The notes below the pieces were generated by a model, which was given only the letters and a program-made list of their open reading frames with translations, did not search any database and was not told where the DNA came from. Both the position numbers and the translations under genes were made by a program. A stretch of DNA of 8,078 nucleotides from assembly GCA_050946115.1 (NCBI GenBank), contig JBMNUF010000043.1, positions 1 to 8,078 of the forward strand, read 5' to 3'. The DNA is from CAYFRC01 sp050946115. GTDB taxonomy: Bacteria > Bacillota > Clostridia > Christensenellales > Aristaeellaceae. Below are positions 1 through 6,619 of the stretch, one piece after another; position 1 is the first letter of the stretch; the number at the start of each line of letters is the position of its first letter.

Positions 1-20
1 ATAGAATTTACAGGGGTTTG

Positions 21-1142
21 TTAGCGCTCGAGGACGGTCGCCTCGTTTTCGAAGTCGAAGAAGTGAAGCCTGTTTGCATCGAACGCGACGCGAATCTTGT
101 CGCCGCCACGGGATGTGGAGCGCGGGTTGACGCGGGCGACGATGTTGCCTTCCTTGCCCGTGGTCTTCAGGTACAGGTAGGTCTCAGAGCCCAACAGCTC
201 GACGATTTCGACGTCCACGTCGATGATGGAATCGGGAGAGATCGCGAGGAACTGCTCCTCGTCGTGGATGTTCTCGGGGCGGATGCCCATGGTGACTTCC
301 TTGCCGATGTAGCTGTCGCTCTTGAACTTGGCGAGCTTGCCGGCGGGAATCTTGATCTTGTTGTCGCCGAACTTCGCGTAGACGCCGTCCGCTTCCTTGA
401 CGAGCCTGACGTTGAAGAAGTTCATCTGCGGGGTGCCGATGAAGCCTGCCACGAACAGGTTGTTCGGATAGTCGTACAGGTTCTGCGGGGTATCGACCTG
501 CTGCATGAAGCCGTCCTTCATGACGACGATGCAGGAGCCCATGGTCATGGCCTCGGTCTGGTCGTGGGTGACGTAGATAAAGGTGGTCTGCAGGCGCTGG
601 TGGAGCTTGGTGATCTCCGTTCTCATCTGCACGCGCAGCTTCGCGTCGAGGTTGGAGAGCGGCTCGTCCATCAGGAAGACTTTCGGCTCGCGGACGATCG
701 CGCGACCGAGCGCGACGCGCTGCCTCTGGCCGCCGGAGAGCGCCTTCGGTTTGCGGTTGAGCAGGTGTTCGATGTCCAGGATTTTCGCGGCTTCGCGGAC
801 GCGACGCTCGATCTCAGCCTTCGGGGTTTTGCGCAGCTTCAGTCCGAACGCCATGTTGTCGTATACCGTCATGTGCGGATACAGCGCGTAGTTCTGGAAA
901 ACCATGGCAATGTCGCGATCTTTGGGGGCGACGTCGTTCACGAGCTTGTCGCCGATGTACAGTTCGCCTTCGGAGATTTCTTCAAGTCCGGCGACCATCC
1001 TCAGCGTCGTGGATTTTCCGCATCCGGAGGGGCCTACGAGAACGATGAACTCTTTGTCTTCGATGTTCAGCGTAAAATCGCTGACGGCAGTGACTCCGCC
1101 CTGATACACCTTATAAATTCCCTTAAGAGTTACGCTTGCCAT
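21..1142 (-). CDS. ugpC: Carbohydrate ABC transporter ATP-binding subunit (UgpC/MsmX/MalK type)
   Basis: 373 aa, the usual length for the MalK/UgpC branch. It hydrolyses ATP at the inner face of the membrane to power import of sugars or related solutes through a separate permease pair. Visible motifs are Walker A GPSGCGKST (37-45), Q-loop Q83, signature LSGGQ (135-139), Walker B VFLMDEP (155-161) and the switch histidine H193. These are followed by a C-terminal OB/TOBE regulatory domain with GIRPE at 286-290. All catalytic residues are present. The ATG at 1142 is supported by a very strong ribosome binding site, AGGTGGAGG (1158-1150), 7 bases upstream. No permease or binding-protein gene lies beside it within the window, which fits a shared ATPase serving several sugar transporters, as MsmX/MsmK do in Firmicutes; this is inference because the downstream side is cut at base 1. 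The gene symbol is a family-level name, so the substrate is unknown. Confidence 0.95.
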   Translation of the reverse strand: MASVTLKGIYKVYQGGVTAVSDFTLNIEDKEFIVLVGPSGCGKSTTLRMVAGLEEISEGELYIGDKLVNDVAPKDRDIAMVFQNYALYPHMTVYDNMAFGLKLRKTPKAEIERRVREAAKILDIEHLLNRKPKALSGGQRQRVALGRAIVREPKVFLMDEPLSNLDAKLRVQMRTEITKLHQRLQTTFIYVTHDQTEAMTMGSCIVVMKDGFMQQVDTPQNLYDYPNNLFVAGFIGTPQMNFFNVRLVKEADGVYAKFGDNKIKIPAGKLAKFKSDSYIGKEVTMGIRPENIHDEEQFLAISPDSIIDVDVEIVELLGSETYLYLKTTGKEGNIVARVNPRSTSRGGDKIRVAFDANRLHFFDFENEATVLER

Positions 1143-1169
1143 ATGAAAACCTCCACCTAATTAGTATGC

Positions 1170-1188
1170 AGGCGCGCGTTACGCGCCT
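1170..1188 (-). repeat. Perfect inverted repeat (hairpin) in the leader of the ABC ATPase gene
   Basis: AGGCGCG (1170-1176) and CGCGCCT (1182-1188) are exact reverse complements around a five-base loop. On the minus strand this would form a seven-pair, almost all G-C hairpin ending about 12 bases before the ribosome binding site. No T-tract follows it, so it is not an intrinsic terminator. It could stabilise the mRNA 5' end or be a protein-binding palindrome; the sequence does not decide between these. Confidence 0.6.
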
Positions 1189-1203
1189 CCATCTGATGTA
1201 ATA

Positions 1204-1233
1204 AGGATAACACAGATTATCACCTTTTGACAA
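1204..1233 (-). promoter_or_regulatory. Candidate promoter of the ABC ATPase gene
   Basis: On the minus strand, TTGTCA (1233-1228, 5/6 match to the -35 consensus) is followed after 18 bases by TATCCT (1209-1204, 4/6 match to -10). The position, about 60 bases before the start codon and downstream of an AT-rich stretch (1230-1257), is reasonable. A competing -10, GATAAT, lies within the spacer but lacks a good -35. The match is moderate only. Confidence 0.4.
1206..1221. promoter_or_regulatory. Candidate operator palindrome overlapping the ABC ATPase promoter
   Basis: GATAA, six bases, then TTATC form a perfect 5+5 inverted repeat. It overlaps the proposed -10 element of the ATPase promoter, where a repressor of sugar uptake would be expected to sit. 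It does not have the central CG typical of LacI/CcpA operators, so the regulator family is not identified. A short AT-rich palindrome like this could arise by chance. Confidence 0.3.
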
Positions 1234-1374
1234 TATATAGACTATCTAAAAAAACAGAAAAGGGTTTGTGGATTCCTCATAATTTTCTGCTATTTTGGGC
1301 ACTTTTGGCCGTCCTATGCCGCCTTTCCTCTCTCCTTAACCTTCCCGTGGAAAAACTTTAACGACAGGTGGGGG
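1234..1374. other. Remainder of the divergent intergenic region, no gene seen
   Basis: The whole stretch between the two start codons (1143-1526) is 384 bases and is non-coding. This central part is AT-rich up to about 1310 and pyrimidine-rich from 1312 to 1345. I see no convincing ORF with a ribosome binding site, no RNA gene, no terminator and no recognisable riboswitch here. The flanking parts carry the promoters and leaders listed separately. Confidence 0.6.
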
Positions 1375-1403
1375 TTGCCAAGCACTACATATTGTGGTAT
1401 AGT
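1375..1403 (+). promoter_or_regulatory. Promoter of nrdD
   Basis: TTGCCA (1375-1380, 5/6 to -35) and TATAGT (1398-1403, 5/6 to -10) are separated by exactly 17 bases. The predicted start point is near 1409-1410, giving a leader of about 117 bases. The presence of this promoter inside the 5' extension of the nrdD reading frame argues against translation from the ATG at 1368. Confidence 0.75.
1382..1397 (+). promoter_or_regulatory. NrdR box 1 (repressor site within the nrdD promoter spacer)
   Basis: GCACTACATATTGTGG matches the published NrdR-box consensus acaCwAtATaTwGtgt at 13 of 16 positions by my hand alignment, including the conserved C...G pair and central AT. It exactly fills the 16 bases between the -35 and -10 elements. 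Bound NrdR, the ATP/dATP-sensing repressor of ribonucleotide reductase genes, would block RNA polymerase. The downstream gene is a ribonucleotide reductase, which strengthens the call. Confidence 0.75.
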
Positions 1404-1415
1404 ATCATCGTCGCA

Positions 1416-1431
1416 ACACTATGTAGAATTT
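1416..1431 (+). promoter_or_regulatory. NrdR box 2, weaker, downstream of the transcription start
   Basis: The 16-mer starting at 1416 keeps the left half of the NrdR box (ACACTAT) but diverges in the right half, about 12 of 16 positions. It begins 34 bases after box 1, roughly three helical turns, as expected for tandem NrdR sites. A register two bases upstream fits the right half (TAG) instead and gives a 32-base spacing. NrdR boxes usually occur in pairs, so a weak partner is plausible. Confidence 0.5.
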
Positions 1432-1432
1432 T

Positions 1433-1504
1433 CCGGGTTTCATCCCGGCTCGGCAGCGCCCGCATTCGATATACCGAAGACCGGATGCGTCCCGCTTCGG
1501 GGCG
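1433..1504 (+). other. Structured 5' leader of nrdD with competing hairpins
   Basis: Hairpin 1 pairs CCGGG (1433-1437) with CCCGG (1444-1448). Hairpin 2 pairs 1461-1468 with 1482-1489 over eight base pairs, one of them a G-U. Two further stems, 1474-1479 with 1495-1500 (CCGAAG/CTTCGG) and 1488-1493 with 1499-1504, cannot form together with each other, and each conflicts with hairpin 2. No T-tract follows, so this is not a terminator, and I recognise no known riboswitch class. The GC richness makes chance pairing possible. Confidence 0.35.
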
Positions 1505-1526
1505 ACAAAGTTTGGAGGACATACAC

Positions 1527-3845
1527 ATGAAAATCGATTCCATCATCAAACGCGACGGCCGTCAGGTCGGCTATGACGAGAGCAAGATTGTCGGCGCCCT
1601 GAAAAAGGCGTTTGAGGCCACGGGCAACGTCGCTGCGGATTCCCTTTCCGCCATGCTCGCCGAGCAGGTCACGCGCGAACTGGAAGCGGATGAGAGCCTT
1701 TCGCAACCGGGCGTCGAACAGATTCAGGACGTCGTCGAGCGCGTGCTGATCGAAAACGGTTTCGCCGATGCCGCGAAGAGCTATATCCTCTACCGCGCGG
1801 AGCGCACCCGCGTGCGCGAGATGAACACGCGCCTGATGCAGATCTACGAGGACATCACCTTCAAGCCGGCGAAGGATTCCGACATCAAGCGCGAAAACGC
1901 AAACATCAACGGCGATACCGCGATGGGCGCGATGCTGAAATACGGCTCGGAGGGCTCCAAGCAGTTCGCGCTGATGTTCGTACTGAAGCCCGAGCACGCC
2001 GAAGCGCACACCGGCGGCGACATCCACATCCACGACATGGACTTTCTGACCCTCACCACCACCTGCTGCCAGATCGACCTTTTGCACCTGTTCCACGACG
2101 GGTTTTCGACGGGGCACGGCGTGCTGCGCGAGCCCAAGGACATCTACAGCTACAGCGCGCTGGCGTGCATCGCGATCCAGGCGAACCAGAACGACCAGCA
2201 CGGCGGGCAGAGCATCGTCAACTTCGACTACGCGATGGCGGCGGGCGTGAGGAAGACCTTCAGGCGCCGCTACCGCGAAAACATGGCGCGCGCGCTGGAA
2301 CTGCTCGCGGGCACGGAAAATGCCGAGGACGCCGTTCGCGCGTATCTTGACGAATTGTCGAAAGAAGGCATTGCGCCCTCCCTCGTCAAAAACGCCGAAT
2401 TCGCCGAAAAAGAGGCGGAGTGCCTCGCCGCGCTGGGCGTTGCTTCGGATTTGATCCCGCGCCTGCAGGCGTTTGCGCAGGAGCATGCGGAAAATGAGAC
2501 CGATCGCGCCACCTATCAGGCGATGGAGGCGCTCATCCACAACCTGAACACCATGAACTCCCGCGCGGGCGCGCAGGTGCCGTTTTCCTCCATCAATTAC
2601 GGCATGGACACCTCCCCCGAGGCGCGGCTGGTCATGAAAAACCTCTTGCTTTCCACGGAGCGCGGGCTGGGCAACGGCGAAACGCCGATCTTCCCGATCC
2701 AGATCTTCCGCGTGAAGGAGGGCATCAACTACAATCCGGGCGATCCGAACTACGATTTGTTCAAACTCGCCTGCCGCGTATCCGCAAAGCGGCTGTTCCC
2801 GAACTTCTCGTTTCAGGATGCGCCGTACAACCTCAGATACTACAAGCCCGGCCACCCCGAAACGGAGATCGCCTACATGGGCTGCCGCACGCGCGTGATC
2901 GGAAACGTGCACGACCCCGAGCGCGAAATCTCCTACAGCCGCGGCAACCTCAGCTTCACCTCCATCAACCTTCCGCGCCTCGCGCTCAAGGCGAACCGCG
3001 ATATCGATGCGTTTTTCCGCAGCCTCGACGACATGATGGCGCTCGTCATGGACCAGCTGCTCGAGCGGTTCGAGATTCAGGCGTCCAAGCGCGTGCGCAA
3101 CTTCCCCTTCCTGATGGGGCAGGGCGTCTGGCTCGACAGCGAAAAGCTCGCGTGGGAGGACAGCGTTCGCGAGGTGCTCAAGCACGGCACGCTCTCCATC
3201 GGCTTTATCGGGCTCGCGGAGACGCTCGTCGCGCTCATCGGCAAGCACCACGGCGAGAGCGAAGAGGCGCAAAAGCTCGGCCTGGAGATCGTTTCGCACA
3301 TGCGCGAGATATGCGATGCCTATTCAAAGAAGTACTCCATGAATGTCACCCTGCTCGCCACGCCCGCCGAAGGCCTTTCGGGGCGCTTTGTCACAATCGA
3401 TAAAAAGCGCTTCGGCGAAATCGAGGGCATTACCGACAGGGACTACTACACCAACAGCTTCCACGTTCCGGTGTATTTCTCCATCGGCGCGGCGAAGAAG
3501 ATCGCCATCGAAGCGCCGTATCACGCGCTCACGAACGCCGGACACATCTCCTATGTGGAGCTGGACGGCGATACGACGCAGAACCTCGCGGCGTTCGAGA
3601 AGATCGTGCGCCTGATGAAGGAGTCCGGCATCGGCTACGGCTCCATCAACCACCCCGTGGACAGGGACCCCGTCTGCGGCTACAACGGCGTGATCGGCGA
3701 CACTTGCCCCTGCTGCGGTCGCACGGAGGGCGAGCACAAATTCGAGCGCATCCGCCGCATCACGGGCTATCTCGTGGGCACGCTCGACCGCTTCAACAAC
3801 GCCAAGCGCGCGGAGGAACGCGAGCGCGTGAAGCACCAACTGTAA
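1527..3845 (+). CDS. nrdD: Anaerobic (class III) ribonucleoside-triphosphate reductase
   Basis: 772 aa glycyl-radical enzyme of the cytoplasm that reduces ribonucleoside triphosphates to dNTPs without oxygen. An N-terminal ATP-cone (about 1-95) for allosteric control is followed by the catalytic barrel. Within the barrel, C180/C181 (TTTCCQ) fits the reducing cysteine position, and C453 in MGCRT fits the thiyl-radical cysteine. Near the C-terminus, C717, C727, C729 and C730 form the zinc-site region, and RITGYLV carries the glycyl-radical residue, G747. The ATG at 1527 was chosen because GGAGG (1514-1518) lies 8 bases upstream and the protein begins directly with the ATP-cone. The frame stays open back to 1368, but that extension (53 codons) contains the promoter and NrdR box. 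An alanine/glutamate-rich stretch (about 250-335) makes it somewhat longer than E. coli NrdD. The activating enzyme gene nrdG, often adjacent, does not follow; a terminator does. Confidence 0.97.
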   Translation: MKIDSIIKRDGRQVGYDESKIVGALKKAFEATGNVAADSLSAMLAEQVTRELEADESLSQPGVEQIQDVVERVLIENGFADAAKSYILYRAERTRVREMNTRLMQIYEDITFKPAKDSDIKRENANINGDTAMGAMLKYGSEGSKQFALMFVLKPEHAEAHTGGDIHIHDMDFLTLTTTCCQIDLLHLFHDGFSTGHGVLREPKDIYSYSALACIAIQANQNDQHGGQSIVNFDYAMAAGVRKTFRRRYRENMARALELLAGTENAEDAVRAYLDELSKEGIAPSLVKNAEFAEKEAECLAALGVASDLIPRLQAFAQEHAENETDRATYQAMEALIHNLNTMNSRAGAQVPFSSINYGMDTSPEARLVMKNLLLSTERGLGNGETPIFPIQIFRVKEGINYNPGDPNYDLFKLACRVSAKRLFPNFSFQDAPYNLRYYKPGHPETEIAYMGCRTRVIGNVHDPEREISYSRGNLSFTSINLPRLALKANRDIDAFFRSLDDMMALVMDQLLERFEIQASKRVRNFPFLMGQGVWLDSEKLAWEDSVREVLKHGTLSIGFIGLAETLVALIGKHHGESEEAQKLGLEIVSHMREICDAYSKKYSMNVTLLATPAEGLSGRFVTIDKKRFGEIEGITDRDYYTNSFHVPVYFSIGAAKKIAIEAPYHALTNAGHISYVELDGDTTQNLAAFEKIVRLMKESGIGYGSINHPVDRDPVCGYNGVIGDTCPCCGRTEGEHKFERIRRITGYLVGTLDRFNNAKRAEERERVKHQL

Positions 3846-3857
3846 ACCGACAAAATG

Positions 3858-3900
3858 CCGCGTCCAGCGCGATGCAATATGCGCCGGACGCGGTTTTTTT
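3858..3900 (+). terminator. Rho-independent terminator of nrdD
   Basis: CCGCGTCC (3858-3865) pairs perfectly with GGACGCGG (3886-3893). After one A/C mismatch, GCGC (3867-3870) pairs with GCGC (3881-3884) around a ten-base loop. Seven T residues follow (3894-3900). It starts 13 bases after the nrdD stop. Its T-tract overlaps the stop codon of convergent mnmG. Read on the minus strand, the same stem is followed only by a short T4 run, so it may terminate mnmG weakly as well. Confidence 0.93.
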
Positions 3901-5734
3901 ACTGCTCACGCAATTTTCGCTGCCGCTCCTTTTCGAGCCACACGAGCAGCACCTGAACGTCCCCGGGAGAAACGCCCGAAATGCGGGATGCCTGCCCGAG
4001 GGAGCGCGGCCTGAGGCGGTTCAGCTTCTGCCGCGCCTCGATGCGCAGCGTGTCGATCGAAAGGTAATCCGCATCCGCGGGCAGGAGCATCTCCTCCGCC
4101 TGCCGGAACTTCTCGACGAGCATTTCCTGCCGCCGGATGTAGTTTTCGTATTTCACGTTGATTTCGGCGAGGCTCTGCGCGTCGGGGTCGATCGCATCGA
4201 GTCCCGAAACGAACGGCGCGACGTCTTTCAGCGCGGTTCCCGGGTGCAGCAGAAATTCTGCAGCAGATGCGGTCTTTCCGCCCATGCGAAAGCGCGTTTC
4301 GCGAAGCAGCGCCTCCGCCTTTGCCGCCTGCTCCCTGCGGCGGCACATTTTTTGGTAGCGCGCTTCCGTCGCAAGCCCGACTTTGTATCCCTTTTCCGTC
4401 ATTCGCAGGTCGGCATTGTCCTGCCGAAGGAGCAGCCGATATTCCGCGCGGGAGGTCATCATCCGATACGGCTCGTCCATGCCCTTGGTGACGAGGTCGT
4501 CGATCAACACGCCGATATAGCCGTCCGCGCGCGTCAGAAGGAGCGGTTCCTCCCCCTTCAGATACAGCGCGGCGTTGATGCCCGCGATCAGCCCCTGCGC
4601 CGCCGCTTCCTCGTAGCCCGACGTGCCGTTGATCTGCCCCGCGAAAAAGAGGTTCGGTATCTCGCGCGACGCGAGCGACGCGTTGAGTGCCGTCGGGTCG
4701 ATGCAGTCGTACTCGATCGCATAGGCGAGCCGCAGCATCACCGCCTTTTCCAGCCCCGGGATCGTGGCGTAGAACGCGCGCTGCACGTCCTCGGGCAGGG
4801 AGGTGGACATACCCTGCACATACCATTCCACGGTGTCCAGCCCCTCCGGTTCCAAAAACGCGGGGTGCCTGTCTTTATCCGCGAAACGAACCACCTTGTC
4901 CTCGAGCGACGGGCAGTACCTCGCGCCCGTGCCGTGGATCGAGCCGGAATACATCGGCGAACGGTGGAGGTTCGCGCGGATGATGTCGTGCGTCCGCTCG
5001 TTGGTATAGGTCAGATAGCACAGCGCCCGATTTTCGAGCTTTCCCTCCGTCATGAAGGAAAACGGCGTGATCGGATCGTCACCCGGCTGCGAGGTCATCT
5101 TCGAGAAATCGACCGTGCGCCCGTCCACGCGCGCGGGCGTGCCCGTCTTAAAGCGGCGGATAGAAAAGCCCAAATCCGTAAGGCTCTCGCCCATGCCGCC
5201 GTTTGCGGCGATCAGCCCCTGCGGGCCGCCCTCCCACGAGCATTCGCCGATGATGATGCGGCTTTTGAGGTACACGCCGCAGCATAAAATCGCCACGCGG
5301 CAGAAAATGCGACCGCCAGTCGTGGTATGCATGCAAACCGCTTTATTCCCTTCCGTTTCGATTTTATAAATCTCCGCCTGCCGAAGCGTGAGATTTTCTT
5401 GATTTTCCACCGTGCGCCGCATGCGGCGCATATATGCCGTTTTATCCGCCTGCGCGCGCAGCGAGTGGACGGCGGGACCCTTCGCGGTATTGAGCATGCG
5501 CGACTGGATGAACGTTTCGTCGATCGCAAGCCCCATTTCGCCGCCGAGCGCGTCCAGTTCGCGCACCAAGTGGCCCTTCGCCGTCCCGCCGATCGCGGGG
5601 TTGCAGGGCATGAGCGCGATCGCGTCCAAATTCAGCGCCGTCAAAAGCGTTTTGAAGCCCATCCGCGCGCAGGCGAGTGCCGCCTCGCAGCCCGCGTGCC
5701 CCGCGCCGACGACCACAACGTCATATGCGTCCAA
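3899..5734 (-). CDS. mnmG: tRNA uridine-34 5-carboxymethylaminomethyl modification enzyme MnmG (GidA)
   Basis: 611 aa, close to the family's usual 620-630. With MnmE it installs the (carboxymethyl)aminomethyl group on wobble U34 of certain tRNAs, using FAD, NADH and methylene-tetrahydrofolate. The N-terminal Rossmann FAD site is GAGHAGCEAA (10-19). Conserved family segments MPCNPAIGGTAKGH (42-55), MLNTAKGPAVHSLRAQ (80-95) and ARYCPSLEDKVVRFADK (271-287) are intact. C44 and C274 correspond to the two conserved cysteines of E. coli MnmG (Cys47 and Cys277). The C-terminal helical part, which binds MnmE and tRNA, ends with the typical GQASRISGVSPGDV stretch. The start is TTG at 5734: it gives the canonical N-terminus and has AGGGGG 8 bases upstream, whereas the ATG at 5739 is out of frame. 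It is the last gene of the thioesterase-kinase-mnmG operon, not next to mnmE or rsmG as is common. Confidence 0.97.
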   Translation of the reverse strand: MDAYDVVVVGAGHAGCEAALACARMGFKTLLTALNLDAIALMPCNPAIGGTAKGHLVRELDALGGEMGLAIDETFIQSRMLNTAKGPAVHSLRAQADKTAYMRRMRRTVENQENLTLRQAEIYKIETEGNKAVCMHTTTGGRIFCRVAILCCGVYLKSRIIIGECSWEGGPQGLIAANGGMGESLTDLGFSIRRFKTGTPARVDGRTVDFSKMTSQPGDDPITPFSFMTEGKLENRALCYLTYTNERTHDIIRANLHRSPMYSGSIHGTGARYCPSLEDKVVRFADKDRHPAFLEPEGLDTVEWYVQGMSTSLPEDVQRAFYATIPGLEKAVMLRLAYAIEYDCIDPTALNASLASREIPNLFFAGQINGTSGYEEAAAQGLIAGINAALYLKGEEPLLLTRADGYIGVLIDDLVTKGMDEPYRMMTSRAEYRLLLRQDNADLRMTEKGYKVGLATEARYQKMCRRREQAAKAEALLRETRFRMGGKTASAAEFLLHPGTALKDVAPFVSGLDAIDPDAQSLAEINVKYENYIRRQEMLVEKFRQAEEMLLPADADYLSIDTLRIEARQKLNRLRPRSLGQASRISGVSPGDVQVLLVWLEKERQRKLREQ

Positions 5735-5742
5735 TACATCTT

Positions 5743-5748
5743 CCCCCT
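5743..5748 (-). promoter_or_regulatory. Ribosome binding site deciding the TTG start of mnmG
   Basis: AGGGGG on the minus strand sits 8 bases before the TTG at 5734 and overlaps the TAG stop codon of the upstream kinase gene (5749-5747). Such overlap suggests that ribosomes finishing the kinase could reinitiate on mnmG (translational coupling). Confidence 0.7.
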
Positions 5749-6616
5749 ATAATAGCGCCATTACGTCTTCCGGTGCGATGCGCGATGCGGGAAACACCTT
5801 CGCGTTTGCCGCGCCGCAGGCACAGGCATAGCGCATCGCGGCAAACAGATTCGCGCCTACGCTTTCGGCATATAAAAACCCCGCCGTAAAAGAATCGCCG
5901 CTCCCGACGGGATTTACCGCCTGAACCTTCGGCGCAGGGCAATACGTCTGTACCTCGCCCGAGAAGAACGCCGCGCCCTTATCCCCCATCGTAACCAATA
6001 CGCAGCCGACGCCCCTTTCCAAAAGAACGTTCGCGGCGCATTCGATGTCGCGTTTCCCGGTGATCGAAAAGAGCTCGTCCGTATTGCAGCGAAACATGTC
6101 GGGGAGGGCGGAAAGCGCGTACCCCTTCGTGTCCAAGAGCGTCTTGATGCCCATGGATTTTGCCAAAGCTATCATATGCTCCGCCGCATCCTCCACTTTT
6201 TTGCAGCACGCGGAGCCGCACACGCACAGTGCGTCCGCGCCCGGCAGCGCATCCTTGAGAGCCTCCATGAGCGAACCAATCTCTCCGTCGGTCATTTCCG
6301 GCGGCGAACCGAACGAAACTTTTTGCGCGTCGTCCGAAAGCCTGCGGTAGGTCGTTATCGTGCGCGTTTCGCCCGATATCGGAACCGCACACAGGGGAAT
6401 CCCTTCTTCCCGCGCGAGCGCTGCGAAGTGTTCGCCCGTCTCTCTGCCGATCGGCGCGACCGCGAGCGTGTCTATGCCAAAGCGCGCAAGCACGCGCGCT
6501 ACGTTCATGCCCTTGCCGCCCGTCTGGTATTCGCGCGCGAGCGCGCCTTCTCCGAATTCCGAAACGGACACAGTTTCATCCACGCAGGGATTGAGTGTAA
6601 GCGTTACGATGCGCAT
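5747..6616 (-). CDS. PfkB-family sugar kinase (1-phosphofructokinase/hexose kinase subgroup)
   Basis: 289 aa, slightly short for the roughly 305-310 aa FruK/LacC group. These cytoplasmic enzymes phosphorylate a sugar phosphate with ATP. The opening TLTLNPCVDETV (6-17) and the first PfkB signature GGKGMNVA (33-40) are typical of 1-phosphofructokinase and tagatose-6-phosphate kinase. The second signature, NPVGSGDSFTAGF (235-247), has the catalytic base D241. The segment normally reading GSLPPG is GSACCKK here (134-140), and the usual KPN-x-x-EL is RCNTDEL (176-182), so the substrate may not be fructose-1-phosphate. Cysteines are unusually frequent. The ATG at 6616 has GGAGA about 13 bases upstream inside the preceding gene's 3' end. 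It starts 3 bases after the thioesterase stop and ends 12 bases before mnmG. No fructose PTS or FruR gene is present. The family is certain; the substrate is not. Confidence 0.9.
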   Translation of the reverse strand: MRIVTLTLNPCVDETVSVSEFGEGALAREYQTGGKGMNVARVLARFGIDTLAVAPIGRETGEHFAALAREEGIPLCAVPISGETRTITTYRRLSDDAQKVSFGSPPEMTDGEIGSLMEALKDALPGADALCVCGSACCKKVEDAAEHMIALAKSMGIKTLLDTKGYALSALPDMFRCNTDELFSITGKRDIECAANVLLERGVGCVLVTMGDKGAAFFSGEVQTYCPAPKVQAVNPVGSGDSFTAGFLYAESVGANLFAAMRYACACGAANAKVFPASRIAPEDVMALL

Positions 6617-6619
6617 GGC

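Noticed and set aside
18..1160. 380-codon plus-strand open frame opposite the ABC ATPase
   Set aside because: It is an exact antisense shadow of a gene with full ABC motifs. Its product has no recognisable domain; such frames are common opposite GC-rich genes.
1227..1232. Plus-strand TTGACA as a -35 element for nrdD or a small RNA
   Set aside because: No acceptable -10 hexamer 16-18 bases downstream; the better nrdD promoter is at 1375-1403.
1368..1526. In-frame 5' extension of nrdD from the ATG at 1368
   Set aside because: It contains the promoter and NrdR box, so it would mostly not be transcribed. The GGAGG and the ATP-cone start both point to 1527.
1143..1526. Possible riboswitch (e.g. 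cobalamin) or small RNA gene in the divergent intergenic region
   Set aside because: No conserved riboswitch core recognised and no terminator to end a small RNA.
1440..3299. 619-codon minus-strand open frame opposite nrdD
   Set aside because: Arg/Val/His-rich composition typical of antisense translation of a GC-rich gene, no domain, and it would run across the nrdD promoter and leader.
3704..5287. 527-codon plus-strand open frame across the nrdD end, terminator and mnmG
   Set aside because: It reads through a strong terminator and lies antisense to a clearly real MnmG. No ribosome binding site or domain.
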